From contig CAJMMT010000007.1 in NCBI GenBank assembly GCA_905214715.1, positions 62,001-126,000 of the forward strand: a stretch of 64,000 bases of DNA. Reading direction: 5' to 3'. A program made the position numbers and the translations under genes. This document shows, in pieces, positions 24,909-33,172 of the stretch (the first letter of the stretch is position 1; each line of letters begins with the position of its first letter). The notes under the pieces are model-generated. The model searched no databases, was not told the origin of the DNA, and saw nothing but the letters and a program-made list of their open reading frames with translations. The stretch comes from an uncultured bacterium (GTDB lineage: Bacteria > Bacteroidota > Bacteroidia > Bacteroidales > Muribaculaceae).

Positions 24909-24975
24909 TAAGCTAAGAGTTACCAAGTTAGTAAACAATTTATTCCCGGATATTCCGTCTCTCCTGCAATAATCT

Positions 24976-26457
24976 ATGGCAAAAGAACTTAAGAATTTCA
25001 CCAAACGGAGCGACAACTACTCTCAATGGTATAACGAACTTGTAGTAAAGGCAGATCTCGCAGAGCAATCGGCTGTAAGAGGATGCATGGTCATCAAACC
25101 TTACGGCTATGCCATATGGGAGAAGATGCAACGCCAGCTCGACTATATGTTTAAGGCCACCGGCCACCAGAATGCATATTTTCCGCTCCTTATCCCGAAA
25201 TCGTTCCTCAGCCGCGAGGCTGACCACGTGGAGGGATTTGCCAAGGAGTGCGCCGTCGTAACGCACTATCGTCTTAAAAACGATCCTGCCGGCAACGGTG
25301 TGGTGGTGGACCCCGAAGCCCGTCTTGAAGAAGAGCTCATAATACGACCCACCTCCGAAACCATAATCTGGAACACATATAAAAACTGGATTCACTCATA
25401 TCGCGACCTCCCGATACTTGTAAACCAGTGGGCAAACGTTTTCCGCTGGGAGATGCGCACACGCATGTTCCTGCGTACGGCGGAATTCCTCTGGCAGGAG
25501 GGCCACACGGCCCACGCCACGCGCGAAGAGGCCGAAGCCGAGGCAATCAAGATGCTGAACGTATATGGAGACTTTGCGGAGAACTACATGGCCGTTCCGG
25601 TGATAAAAGGTGTGAAAAGCGCCAACGAACGCTTCGCCGGAGCCCTCGACACTTATACCATCGAGGCCATGATGCAGGATGGCAAAGCCCTCCAGTCGGG
25701 CACATCGCACTTCCTCGGGCAGAACTTCGCCAAGGCTTTCGACGTGAAGTTCATAAACAGGAACAACGAGCAGGAATATGTATGGGCCACTTCATGGGGC
25801 GTTTCCACGCGCCTTATGGGAGCGCTCATAATGACCCACAGCGATGACAACGGGTTGGTGCTTCCTCCGAAACTGGCGCCTATCCAGGTTGTGATAGTGC
25901 CCATATACAAGGATGCAGAAGGACTCGCCAAGATTTCCGAAAGAGTAGAGTCGATAGTAAGAAATCTGCGTAAGCTCGGCGTAAGCGTGAAGTATGACGA
26001 TGCCGACAACCGCCGTCCGGGCTTCAAGTTCGCCGATTACGAGGTGAAAGGCGTACCTGTGCGTCTCGCGATAGGACAGCGGGACCTGGAGCAGGGCACG
26101 GTGGAACTGATGCGCCGCGATACTCTTGAAAAGGAGGTGCTCCCGATAGAAGGTATCGAGGAACATATAGTAAAGCTGCTCGACGACATTCAGGCGAACC
26201 TTCTCACCAAAGCGCGCAAGTACCGCGATGCCATGACCTACACAGCCGACACTTACGAAGAATTCAAAGAAAAGATAGAGAAAGGCGGATTCATATTGGC
26301 CCATTGGGACGGGACACCCGAAACCGAAGAAAAGATAAAAGAGGAAACCAAGGCTACCATACGCTGCATACCTTTCGACGGCGATACCACTCCGGGAGTA
26401 TGTATGGTTACCGGCAAACCCTCGGCACGACGTGTGATTTTCGCCCGAAGCTATTAA
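24976..26457 (+). CDS. proS: prolyl-tRNA synthetase (eukaryote/archaeal-type)
   Basis: Class II synthetase that charges tRNA-Pro. Seen in 493 residues: motif 1 region YFPLLIPKSFL, motif 2 VFRWEMRTRMFLRTAEFLWQ, motif 3 with ATSWGVSTRLMGALI, and an HGTP anticodon-binding domain (QVVIVPIYKD). It lacks the editing insertion of long bacterial ProRS and ends in a tyrosine (ARSY), as expected for the type 3 enzyme common in Bacteroidota. It is followed by a strong hairpin. Confidence 0.96.
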   Translation: MAKELKNFTKRSDNYSQWYNELVVKADLAEQSAVRGCMVIKPYGYAIWEKMQRQLDYMFKATGHQNAYFPLLIPKSFLSREADHVEGFAKECAVVTHYRLKNDPAGNGVVVDPEARLEEELIIRPTSETIIWNTYKNWIHSYRDLPILVNQWANVFRWEMRTRMFLRTAEFLWQEGHTAHATREEAEAEAIKMLNVYGDFAENYMAVPVIKGVKSANERFAGALDTYTIEAMMQDGKALQSGTSHFLGQNFAKAFDVKFINRNNEQEYVWATSWGVSTRLMGALIMTHSDDNGLVLPPKLAPIQVVIVPIYKDAEGLAKISERVESIVRNLRKLGVSVKYDDADNRRPGFKFADYEVKGVPVRLAIGQRDLEQGTVELMRRDTLEKEVLPIEGIEEHIVKLLDDIQANLLTKARKYRDAMTYTADTYEEFKEKIEKGGFILAHWDGTPETEEKIKEETKATIRCIPFDGDTTPGVCMVTGKPSARRVIFARSY

Positions 26458-26464
26458 ATATAAA

Positions 26465-26490
26465 TCCGGCCCGCATACTTACGGGCCGGA
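26465..26490 (+). terminator. GC-rich hairpin after proS
   Basis: A perfect 9-bp stem (TCCGGCCCG with CGGGCCGGA), 8-nt loop, 7 bp past the proS stop. No T-run follows, so it may act as a partial terminator or an mRNA 3' end stabiliser ahead of the peptidase gene. Confidence 0.6.
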
Positions 26491-26507
26491 ACGAAACCTG
26501 ACAAACC

Positions 26508-28691
26508 ATGAAACCTATAAACATAGTTCTGACCGCGATCGCTCTTGGAGCGCTCTCGTCATCTCCGGCTTACGCGGCCCTGACAGCAACGGATTACTGC
26601 GACGTGAAACTTACAGCCCCGGCTTCAGTCAGGGAAAGCACACCGCTACCCGACGGATTGACTTACGCGGCAATAAGCACGGATGGAGACAAAATCGAGG
26701 TGTTCAGCTACAAAACGGGCGCTAAGACCGGCACACTTCTTGATTTGAGAGGTGTGAAAGGAAGCATAAAACTCGATTCATTCGATGGATTCGCCATATC
26801 GGCGAACCAGAAAAAAATATTGTTGTGGACCGGTTCCAAGAAGATATACCGTCGCAGTTTCACAGCCGAGTATTATGTATACGACATAATGCGCCAGACT
26901 ATGGTCAAGGTTTCGCAAGGAGGGCCCCAACGTTGCGGGATAATAAGCCACGATGGGCGAATGGTGGCTTATGTGCGGGACAACAACGTTTTTGTAGCCA
27001 ATCTTGAGTATGGTACAGACGTGCAGGTTACGAAAGATGGGGAAATCAACAAAATAATCAACGGTGCTCCGGACTGGGGATATGAGGAAGAGTTCGGCGT
27101 TGACAACACAATGTGCTGGAGCGGCGACGACTCGGTTCTGGCGTTCATTAGGTTCGACGAGTCGAAAGTACCAATGTACAGTTTCGACCAATATCGTTCC
27201 TATTGCGAGGGCGACTTCCTTGGCGATGCCTATCCGGAGGCTTACAGCTACAAGTATCCTCTGGCAGGGTATCCCAATTCCGTCGTCAGCGCTAAGGTTT
27301 ATGATGTCGAGACACGTAAGGTAAAGACCATGGACCTTCCCATGAGCGATACGGACTACATACCTTCGATCAGCTTCGATTATTCCGGCACACGCCTTAT
27401 GCTCATGGTATTGAACCGGGACCAGAATCACCTGAGGCTTTTCGCCGCCAATCCCGAATCGACCGTTGCGCGTCAGCTTATGGAGGAGAAAAGCGATACA
27501 TGGCTGTCTACTTCCGCATATCAGATGGTGGATTACCAAAGCGATTCGTTCATAATAGGCAGCGACCGCAGCGGATGGCGCCACCTGTATGAATATGAAT
27601 ACAGCGGCAAACTGCGCCGACAGCTTACCAAAGGCGAGTATAACGTTACCGCCTACTACGGATATAACCCTCGTCTGCGCACGCATTACGTTCAGACTAC
27701 ACAGAAAGGGGCCATAAACCGCAATATAGCGTCGGTCGACGCCAAGGGCGCGGTGAAGATACTGCATGACCAGGCCGGCTACGAAAGCGCAACTTTCAGC
27801 AACGGGTGCGAATACTACCTGCGCAACTGGAGTTCATCTACGGTGCCCCCGCAATATACATTGTGGAGCGTGGCCGGCAAGAAACTGAAAGATGTGGAAC
27901 TCAACGAAGCTTATGCCGCCAAGTATGCCGACATTCCGGTAAGAGAGTTCATAACCGTGCGCAATGCCGACGGTGAGGAGATGAACGCATCGGTGATGCG
28001 ACCCAGGAATGTTTCAGCCTCAGACAAGCTACCGTTGCTGATGTATCAATACAATGGTCCCGAATCGCAGGAGGTACTTAACAAATGGAAAGTCAGCGGA
28101 GAGACCTATCTGGCCACACAAGGATATGTGGTGGCAACCGTGGATGGCCGCGGTACTGGCGGTCGCTCCCGGGCATGGAGCGACATAGTATATAAGAATC
28201 TTGGCCATTACGAGACCCTCGACCAGATTGCCGGAGCCAAGGCTATAGCGGCTCTTCCGGGTATCGATGCCGACAGGGTAGGATGCTTCGGATGGAGCTA
28301 CGGCGGATATATGACCCTCCGCGAACTGACCGACAGGAATTCCCCTTTCAAGGCCGGAGTGGCTATGGCAGCTGTTACCGACTGGCGTTTCTACGATTCT
28401 ATATACACGGAACGTTACATGCTGACACCTCAACAAAACTCTACCGGATATGATGCCGCCTCGGTACTGCCGCGTACACGGGACTTGAAAGGACGGCTGC
28501 TCATAATGTCAGGCACGAGCGATGACAACGTGCATTTCTACAACACCCTTAAATTCGCTTCGAAAGCTAACTACGAAGGGAAGGTATTCGACATGATGGC
28601 TTTGGCAGGATTCGAACACAGCCTGAGAATGTGCAATGCCCGCGAAATGCTGTTCGGTAAGATTCTTGACTTCCTAAACCACAATCTATGA
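26508..28691 (+). CDS. Dipeptidyl peptidase IV (S9 family)
   Basis: Exported serine peptidase that removes X-Pro or X-Ala dipeptides from peptide N-termini. Seen in 727 residues: signal peptide (residues 1-23, ending AYA), a beta-propeller domain with the substrate-anchoring pair in WGYEEEFGVD (the DPP4 EE motif), and the C-terminal hydrolase with catalytic Ser in GCFGWSYGGYM, Asp in SGTSDDNVHF and His in GFEHSLR. Length is normal for DPP4. It is translationally coupled (ATGA) to a membrane protein of unknown function. Confidence 0.93.
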   Translation: MKPINIVLTAIALGALSSSPAYAALTATDYCDVKLTAPASVRESTPLPDGLTYAAISTDGDKIEVFSYKTGAKTGTLLDLRGVKGSIKLDSFDGFAISANQKKILLWTGSKKIYRRSFTAEYYVYDIMRQTMVKVSQGGPQRCGIISHDGRMVAYVRDNNVFVANLEYGTDVQVTKDGEINKIINGAPDWGYEEEFGVDNTMCWSGDDSVLAFIRFDESKVPMYSFDQYRSYCEGDFLGDAYPEAYSYKYPLAGYPNSVVSAKVYDVETRKVKTMDLPMSDTDYIPSISFDYSGTRLMLMVLNRDQNHLRLFAANPESTVARQLMEEKSDTWLSTSAYQMVDYQSDSFIIGSDRSGWRHLYEYEYSGKLRRQLTKGEYNVTAYYGYNPRLRTHYVQTTQKGAINRNIASVDAKGAVKILHDQAGYESATFSNGCEYYLRNWSSSTVPPQYTLWSVAGKKLKDVELNEAYAAKYADIPVREFITVRNADGEEMNASVMRPRNVSASDKLPLLMYQYNGPESQEVLNKWKVSGETYLATQGYVVATVDGRGTGGRSRAWSDIVYKNLGHYETLDQIAGAKAIAALPGIDADRVGCFGWSYGGYMTLRELTDRNSPFKAGVAMAAVTDWRFYDSIYTERYMLTPQQNSTGYDAASVLPRTRDLKGRLLIMSGTSDDNVHFYNTLKFASKANYEGKVFDMMALAGFEHSLRMCNAREMLFGKILDFLNHNL

Positions 28692-30049
28692 TTGAGCTTA
28701 ATAAAATAAGCCGCGACCAACTATACGCGCTCTGGAAAAATCTTTCTTTCGGATTATTGCTGTTCATAGTGCTTGTGGCATGTACGCGCTTTTTGCCCTT
28801 CTACATGGCGCCGGTTCTGTCTCTCGCATGCGCGCTTCTTTTTTATCGGTCCCTTTTCTACGCCCGGAACTGGAATTCAGATGGCAGCTCTCCCGGAGTA
28901 GGATGCAATCTTATTTCATACTGTTTCTTCTATTGCATGGTTGCCTATTGCGTTATAGGCATAACGATCAATATTCTGTATGCCTGGGGACTCATAGTCG
29001 TACCGGACGAACTTATATTCTTCAATTATCCTTACCTGGTAAGTCTGCTGTTGCTGCCTGTAAGCTTCGGCGTAATGCTCATAATGGTTCTACGCGGACA
29101 CAGCGTTACTGTTTGCGCCGATTGCCGCCGCCACTACGGACGCAAGATTGAGCGGGGCATGTCGGGGGTTCTGTTCGAGCACGAGGCACGAGTACAGATG
29201 TATAATCTGCTGGTTATATTCGGTATACTTTCCATAATTGTCTGGACATATTTCTCAACCTCGTATTCCAACGTAAACCAGAACGACCGGGACAATTATG
29301 TGTTCATATGGCTGGTGCTTATAGTGTTTCTGTTCGATGAGATATATTTCATATACCGGTATATAAACCTATATGCCGAGCTATGCGAATGCAATGAGAT
29401 AATCTCGTCCGACGAGCTCAGCAAGATGTCGGCGCGCACGTTCGTAAGGGTCTTCCTCATGTGTGATGACGCCATATATGTAGACCCTCATTCCCTTGAC
29501 CCGGCGGTAAGCGACTCAGAGGTTATAGACACACCTTTCCAAACCAAACGCAATGTCAACGGACTGTCAGACGAAGATGTGAAACATCTTGTGGAACATT
29601 CTTTCGATATAAAGGGTGGAGAGCTGAAATTCTTCTTCGGAAGAAAAATGAGTAATGTGGGCGACAGATCGCTGCTTCGTTATTTCTATTTCCTCGACGG
29701 CAAGTCTTCCGATTACGAGAAACTGAAAATGCCGGGCCAGTGGATGGCTTTCTCCGAAATAAGGGAAATCTTCAACAAGGAACCCAACCGTATTGCGCTT
29801 TTGTTCGCATCTGACCTTACAAGGCTCTCCACGATAATCGTAACAGCGAAGCTTTACGACAGCGAAGGACGACGTCGTAACAAAATAAAATCCTACCGAC
29901 CCACTTTCACCCTGCGCGATGTGCGCGAAAGCAACCTTGATTTTCAGGACGACAAATGGATAGAAATATCAACTTTCAACGCCGACACGCCTTTCTACAG
30001 CATCAAGAAACTCTGGAGACAGATATGGGGCAAGCAGCTTCCGGTGTAA
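28688..30049 (+). CDS. Conserved membrane protein of unknown function
   Basis: A 453-residue protein I do not recognise. Residues 20-55, 74-100, 112-135, 171-190 and 205-226 are hydrophobic, giving five or six membrane helices. A CxxC pair (C143, C146, in VCADCRRHYG) lies just after the fourth helix and may bind metal or form a disulfide. The C-terminal half (from about residue 240) is soluble, acidic then mixed, and ends with a segment of alternating strands (SYRPTFTLRDVRES, DDKWIEISTFN) before an amphipathic, basic tail. It overlaps the peptidase gene by 4 bp and precedes miaA by 25 bp. Confidence 0.8.
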   Translation: MIELNKISRDQLYALWKNLSFGLLLFIVLVACTRFLPFYMAPVLSLACALLFYRSLFYARNWNSDGSSPGVGCNLISYCFFYCMVAYCVIGITINILYAWGLIVVPDELIFFNYPYLVSLLLLPVSFGVMLIMVLRGHSVTVCADCRRHYGRKIERGMSGVLFEHEARVQMYNLLVIFGILSIIVWTYFSTSYSNVNQNDRDNYVFIWLVLIVFLFDEIYFIYRYINLYAELCECNEIISSDELSKMSARTFVRVFLMCDDAIYVDPHSLDPAVSDSEVIDTPFQTKRNVNGLSDEDVKHLVEHSFDIKGGELKFFFGRKMSNVGDRSLLRYFYFLDGKSSDYEKLKMPGQWMAFSEIREIFNKEPNRIALLFASDLTRLSTIIVTAKLYDSEGRRRNKIKSYRPTFTLRDVRESNLDFQDDKWIEISTFNADTPFYSIKKLWRQIWGKQLPV

Positions 30050-30074
30050 CCAAACGACCCATGTCTGAATCACG

Positions 30075-31007
30075 ATGAAAGACCCTGACAAGAGAGTTCT
30101 GGCCATAATAGGTCCCACCGCCTGCGGCAAGACCCGCCGAGCCGTCGAGCTTGCCCGTTGTTTCAACGGAGAGATAATCTCGGGCGATTCACGTCAGGTT
30201 TACAGTGGCATGGACATAGGTACCGGCAAAGACCTCGCGGAATATGGAGAGGTGCCGGTTCATCTGGTAGACATACTGCCGGCAGGCGAAAAATATAACC
30301 TTCACAGATTCCTTACAGATTTTCAGACGGCCTGCACGGATATAACCGGGCGTGGCCGTCTGCCCGTACTGTGCGGTGGTACCGGCATGTATGTCGAGGC
30401 CGCGCTCAACGGACTTGTATTGCCCGAAGTACCCGAGAACCCTGGTTTGCGGCAACGTCTGGAAGGGAAGAGTCTGGAGGAACTCACTGCCATACTCCGG
30501 ACCTTGAAACGGCTTCACAACACCACGGATGTCGACACGGTGAAGCGGGCCACGAGGGCGATTGAAATAGAAGAGTATTACAATCAGCATCCCGACGAGG
30601 CGGAAAGAGCGCGGATCACAGCGGCCGGACGCCTCGATTCGGTGATCGTGGGTCTGGAAATTTCCAGGGAAGATAGACGTCGGCGCATCTCGGAGCGTCT
30701 TGACGCGCGTCTGAATGAAGGAATGGTACAGGAGGTGGAATCGTTAATAGATGGAGGAGTGAAGCCGGCAGACCTCATCTATTACGGTCTGGAGTACAAA
30801 TTCGTTACCCTGCACGTATTGGGGGAACTGTCGTTTGAGGAAATGCGCGGGCAGCTTGAAACGGCAATACATCAGTTTGCCAAACGCCAGATGACATGGT
30901 TCCGGGGCATGGAGCGCAGGGGACACCACATCAACTGGGTCCCATACGACATACCGGCAGAAGAACTTGCCGCCAACGTAGAAAGATGGCTCAGCGCCAG
31001 TCATTAG
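30075..31007 (+). CDS. miaA: tRNA dimethylallyltransferase
   Basis: Transfers a dimethylallyl group to adenosine 37 of tRNAs that read codons beginning with U. Seen in 310 residues: P-loop IGPTACGKTRRAVELA, SGDSRQVYSGMDIGTGK (catalytic DSRQ region), LPVLCGGTGMYVEAALNG and the C-terminal FAKRQMTWFRGM. Length is normal. It starts 25 bp after the membrane protein gene and ends the plus-strand run. Confidence 0.95.
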   Translation: MKDPDKRVLAIIGPTACGKTRRAVELARCFNGEIISGDSRQVYSGMDIGTGKDLAEYGEVPVHLVDILPAGEKYNLHRFLTDFQTACTDITGRGRLPVLCGGTGMYVEAALNGLVLPEVPENPGLRQRLEGKSLEELTAILRTLKRLHNTTDVDTVKRATRAIEIEEYYNQHPDEAERARITAAGRLDSVIVGLEISREDRRRRISERLDARLNEGMVQEVESLIDGGVKPADLIYYGLEYKFVTLHVLGELSFEEMRGQLETAIHQFAKRQMTWFRGMERRGHHINWVPYDIPAEELAANVERWLSASH

Positions 31008-31031
31008 CCGGCAAATGCGTTCTTTTTTTCT

Positions 31032-31062
31032 TTTGGCATTCATCGTATATTTAGTAATTTAG
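31032..31062 (+). promoter_or_regulatory. Promoter of the AAA-ATPase/PD-(D/E)XK gene
   Basis: TTTG (31032-31035), 19 bp, then TAATTTAG (31055-31062): one mismatch from TTTG-N19-TAnnTTTG. It lies 26 bp before the ATG at 31089 and makes this gene an independent unit. Confidence 0.6.
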
Positions 31063-31088
31063 CGATAAATTACCAATATCATCGATAA

Positions 31089-32651
31089 ATGGCAAAACTT
31101 TATTCCATAGGTGTGCAGAGCTTCGCGGCACTTCGCGAGGAAGGTTATATATATGTAGATAAAACGGGGTTTATTGAAAATCTTGTAAAAGGCGGCAAAT
31201 ACTATTTTCTGAGCCGGCCGCGACGTTTCGGCAAATCCCTGCTTCTATCCACTATCGAGGCTTTCTATCAAGGTCGCAAGGACCTTTTTGATGGATTGGC
31301 AATCAGCCGAATGGAGCATGACTGGCAGCCTCACCCGGTTTTGCATATAGCTCTCAATGCTTACGAATACAATAAGCCGGAAAGCCTGTTGAATAAGTTC
31401 GACTATGACTTCAGACTATGGGAAGAGCTGTACGGAACCGAAAAGCGGTCAGCATCCCATGCCGACCGTTTCCGCTATATAATCGAGCAGGCATACGTCA
31501 GGACAGGTAAAAAAGTGGCAATCCTAATAGACGAGTACGACAAACCGTTGCTGGATACCGCCAATAACAGGGAACTTCAGGACATATACCGCTCTCAGCT
31601 GAAATCCATCTACGGAAATCTCAAGACATGCGACAGATACATCGGGTTCGCCATGCTGACAGGAGTGTCTCGCTTCGGTAAGTTGAGCATCTTCAGCGAC
31701 CTCAACAACCTGCTGGACATCTCGCTTGATGAAGAGTACAGTGCCATCTGCGGCATGACATTGGACGAAATCAACGATAATTTCAGCGAAGGGGTACGGA
31801 ATCTTGCCGATAAAAACGGTATATCGGTTGCAGAGACTTACGGTCTCCTGAAAGAGAACTACGATGGCTACCATTTCTCGCCGTCATCGCCCGACATGTA
31901 TAATCCTTTCAGTCTGCTGAGCGCGTTGAAGCTCCGCCAGATCGGTTCCTATTGGTTCTCCACAGGTACTCCGACATTCCTCGTAGACATGATACGCCGA
32001 ATGGAAATTGACCTGCGTGATCTGGAGCATCTGGAGGAAAATGTGGATGAACTGATGGATGCATCGTTCGATCTGAGCAACACCGTGCCGATAATGTATC
32101 AGAGCGGATACCTGACCATTAAGAAATACGATGCCCGTTTCAACACAGTCACACTCGGCTATCCCAACCATGAGGTGGAACGCGGGTTCCTAAACGGTCT
32201 GATGAAGATTTTCACCGCCGGTAGAAACGGTCGTACAGAATTTGATGTCCGTAAGTTCGTCCTGGATGTAGAGGCCGGAAAGGTTGACGATTTCATGACG
32301 CGGTTGCGATCGCTGTTCAGCGGCTACCATTACGACCAGATGGACCTTGGAAACTTGGAGATGCATTACCGCAATGTGATTTACCTAACCATGAAGCTGA
32401 TGGGGTTCTACACCGAGGCCGAGATGCAGACGGCATCTGGCCGCATCGACCTGATGGTAAAGACACCACAGTATCTTTACCTATTTGAGTTCAAGATCAA
32501 CGGGAGCGTCGAAGCCGCTATGGACCAGATAAACGACCGCGACTATCTGTTGCCCTTCCGCGCCGACGGGCGCACCATCATCAAAGTCGGCGCCAACTTC
32601 GACAATTCCATTCGCTCCATCTCCGCATGGCTCGTAGAAACAGAACATTAA
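31089..32651 (+). CDS. AAA-ATPase-like protein with C-terminal PD-(D/E)XK nuclease fold
   Basis: A 520-residue protein of a family (AAA-ATPase_like plus PDDEXK_9, formerly DUF1703) that is common and often multi-copy in gut Bacteroidales. Seen: an N-terminal ATPase with FLSRPRRFGKSLLLSTIEA (Walker A) near residue 40 and VAILIDEYDKPL (Walker B) near residue 140, then a C-terminal nuclease-like core with GRIDLMVKTPQYLYLFEFKI near residue 460, i.e. D...ExK. Cellular role is unknown; defence or mobile-element control has been suggested for this architecture. It stands alone with its own promoter between miaA and yccF. Confidence 0.88.
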   Translation: MAKLYSIGVQSFAALREEGYIYVDKTGFIENLVKGGKYYFLSRPRRFGKSLLLSTIEAFYQGRKDLFDGLAISRMEHDWQPHPVLHIALNAYEYNKPESLLNKFDYDFRLWEELYGTEKRSASHADRFRYIIEQAYVRTGKKVAILIDEYDKPLLDTANNRELQDIYRSQLKSIYGNLKTCDRYIGFAMLTGVSRFGKLSIFSDLNNLLDISLDEEYSAICGMTLDEINDNFSEGVRNLADKNGISVAETYGLLKENYDGYHFSPSSPDMYNPFSLLSALKLRQIGSYWFSTGTPTFLVDMIRRMEIDLRDLEHLEENVDELMDASFDLSNTVPIMYQSGYLTIKKYDARFNTVTLGYPNHEVERGFLNGLMKIFTAGRNGRTEFDVRKFVLDVEAGKVDDFMTRLRSLFSGYHYDQMDLGNLEMHYRNVIYLTMKLMGFYTEAEMQTASGRIDLMVKTPQYLYLFEFKINGSVEAAMDQINDRDYLLPFRADGRTIIKVGANFDNSIRSISAWLVETEH

Positions 32652-32665
32652 GCGTGTTTGATGAT

Positions 32666-33034
32666 ATGAATATTTTGCTCAATATAATATGGTTCGTATT
32701 TGGCGGTTTGATGATTGCCATAGAATATGCCGTATCAAGCATACTGATGATGGTAACGATTATCGGTATTCCGTTTGGACTCCAGACAATGAAGCTGGCT
32801 GCCGTATCCATTTGGCCGTTTGGCACCGATATCACAAGCGACGGTTGGCCTTCAGGGTGTCTGGCCGGTATCATGAATGTGATATGGTGGTTCCTTGGAG
32901 GATTTGGCATTGCTCTGACTCATCTCGCGTGGGGACTTCTGTTCTGTATCACGATAATTGGTGTTCCGTTTGGACTCCAGCACTTCAAATTGATGAAGCT
33001 GGCATTGTTCCCATTCGGTAAAACACTCAAATAA
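32666..33034 (+). CDS. yccF: YccF domain-containing inner-membrane protein
   Basis: A 122-residue membrane protein with two copies of the YccF domain: MNILLNIIWFVFGGLMIAIEY then TIIGIPFGLQTMKLAAVSIWPFG, and in the second half IMNVIWWFLGGFGIAL then TIIGVPFGLQHFKLMKLALFPFG. The tandem match is diagnostic. I start at the ATG at 32666, where relatives begin; an upstream in-frame start would add 13 residues that overlap the previous gene. Function unknown. Confidence 0.88.
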   Translation: MNILLNIIWFVFGGLMIAIEYAVSSILMMVTIIGIPFGLQTMKLAAVSIWPFGTDITSDGWPSGCLAGIMNVIWWFLGGFGIALTHLAWGLLFCITIIGVPFGLQHFKLMKLALFPFGKTLK

Positions 33035-33108
33035 GTAGCATTTTATCGGATTGGGCATCGGCGAGAAAAGGATACTGGGGATTCCTTCCATAAACCAAAT
33101 AAATGACG

Positions 33109-33140
33109 GCGGGCATGAAACACATAGGTTTCATGCCCGC
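33109..33140 (+). terminator. Strong hairpin between convergent yccF and the FadL-like gene
   Basis: A perfect 13-bp stem (GCGGGCATGAAAC with GTTTCATGCCCGC) and a 6-nt loop. It lies between the two stop codons of convergent genes. The right flank is TGTTGTTCAT and the left flank on the other strand reads CGTCATTTATTTGG, so it can serve both directions. Confidence 0.8.
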
Positions 33141-33172
33141 TGTTGTTCATATATCCGTAGGAAGGGAAGCCG

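Noticed and set aside
26778..27767. 329-residue open frame on the minus strand
   Set aside because: Antisense to the dipeptidyl peptidase IV gene; no start context or domain.
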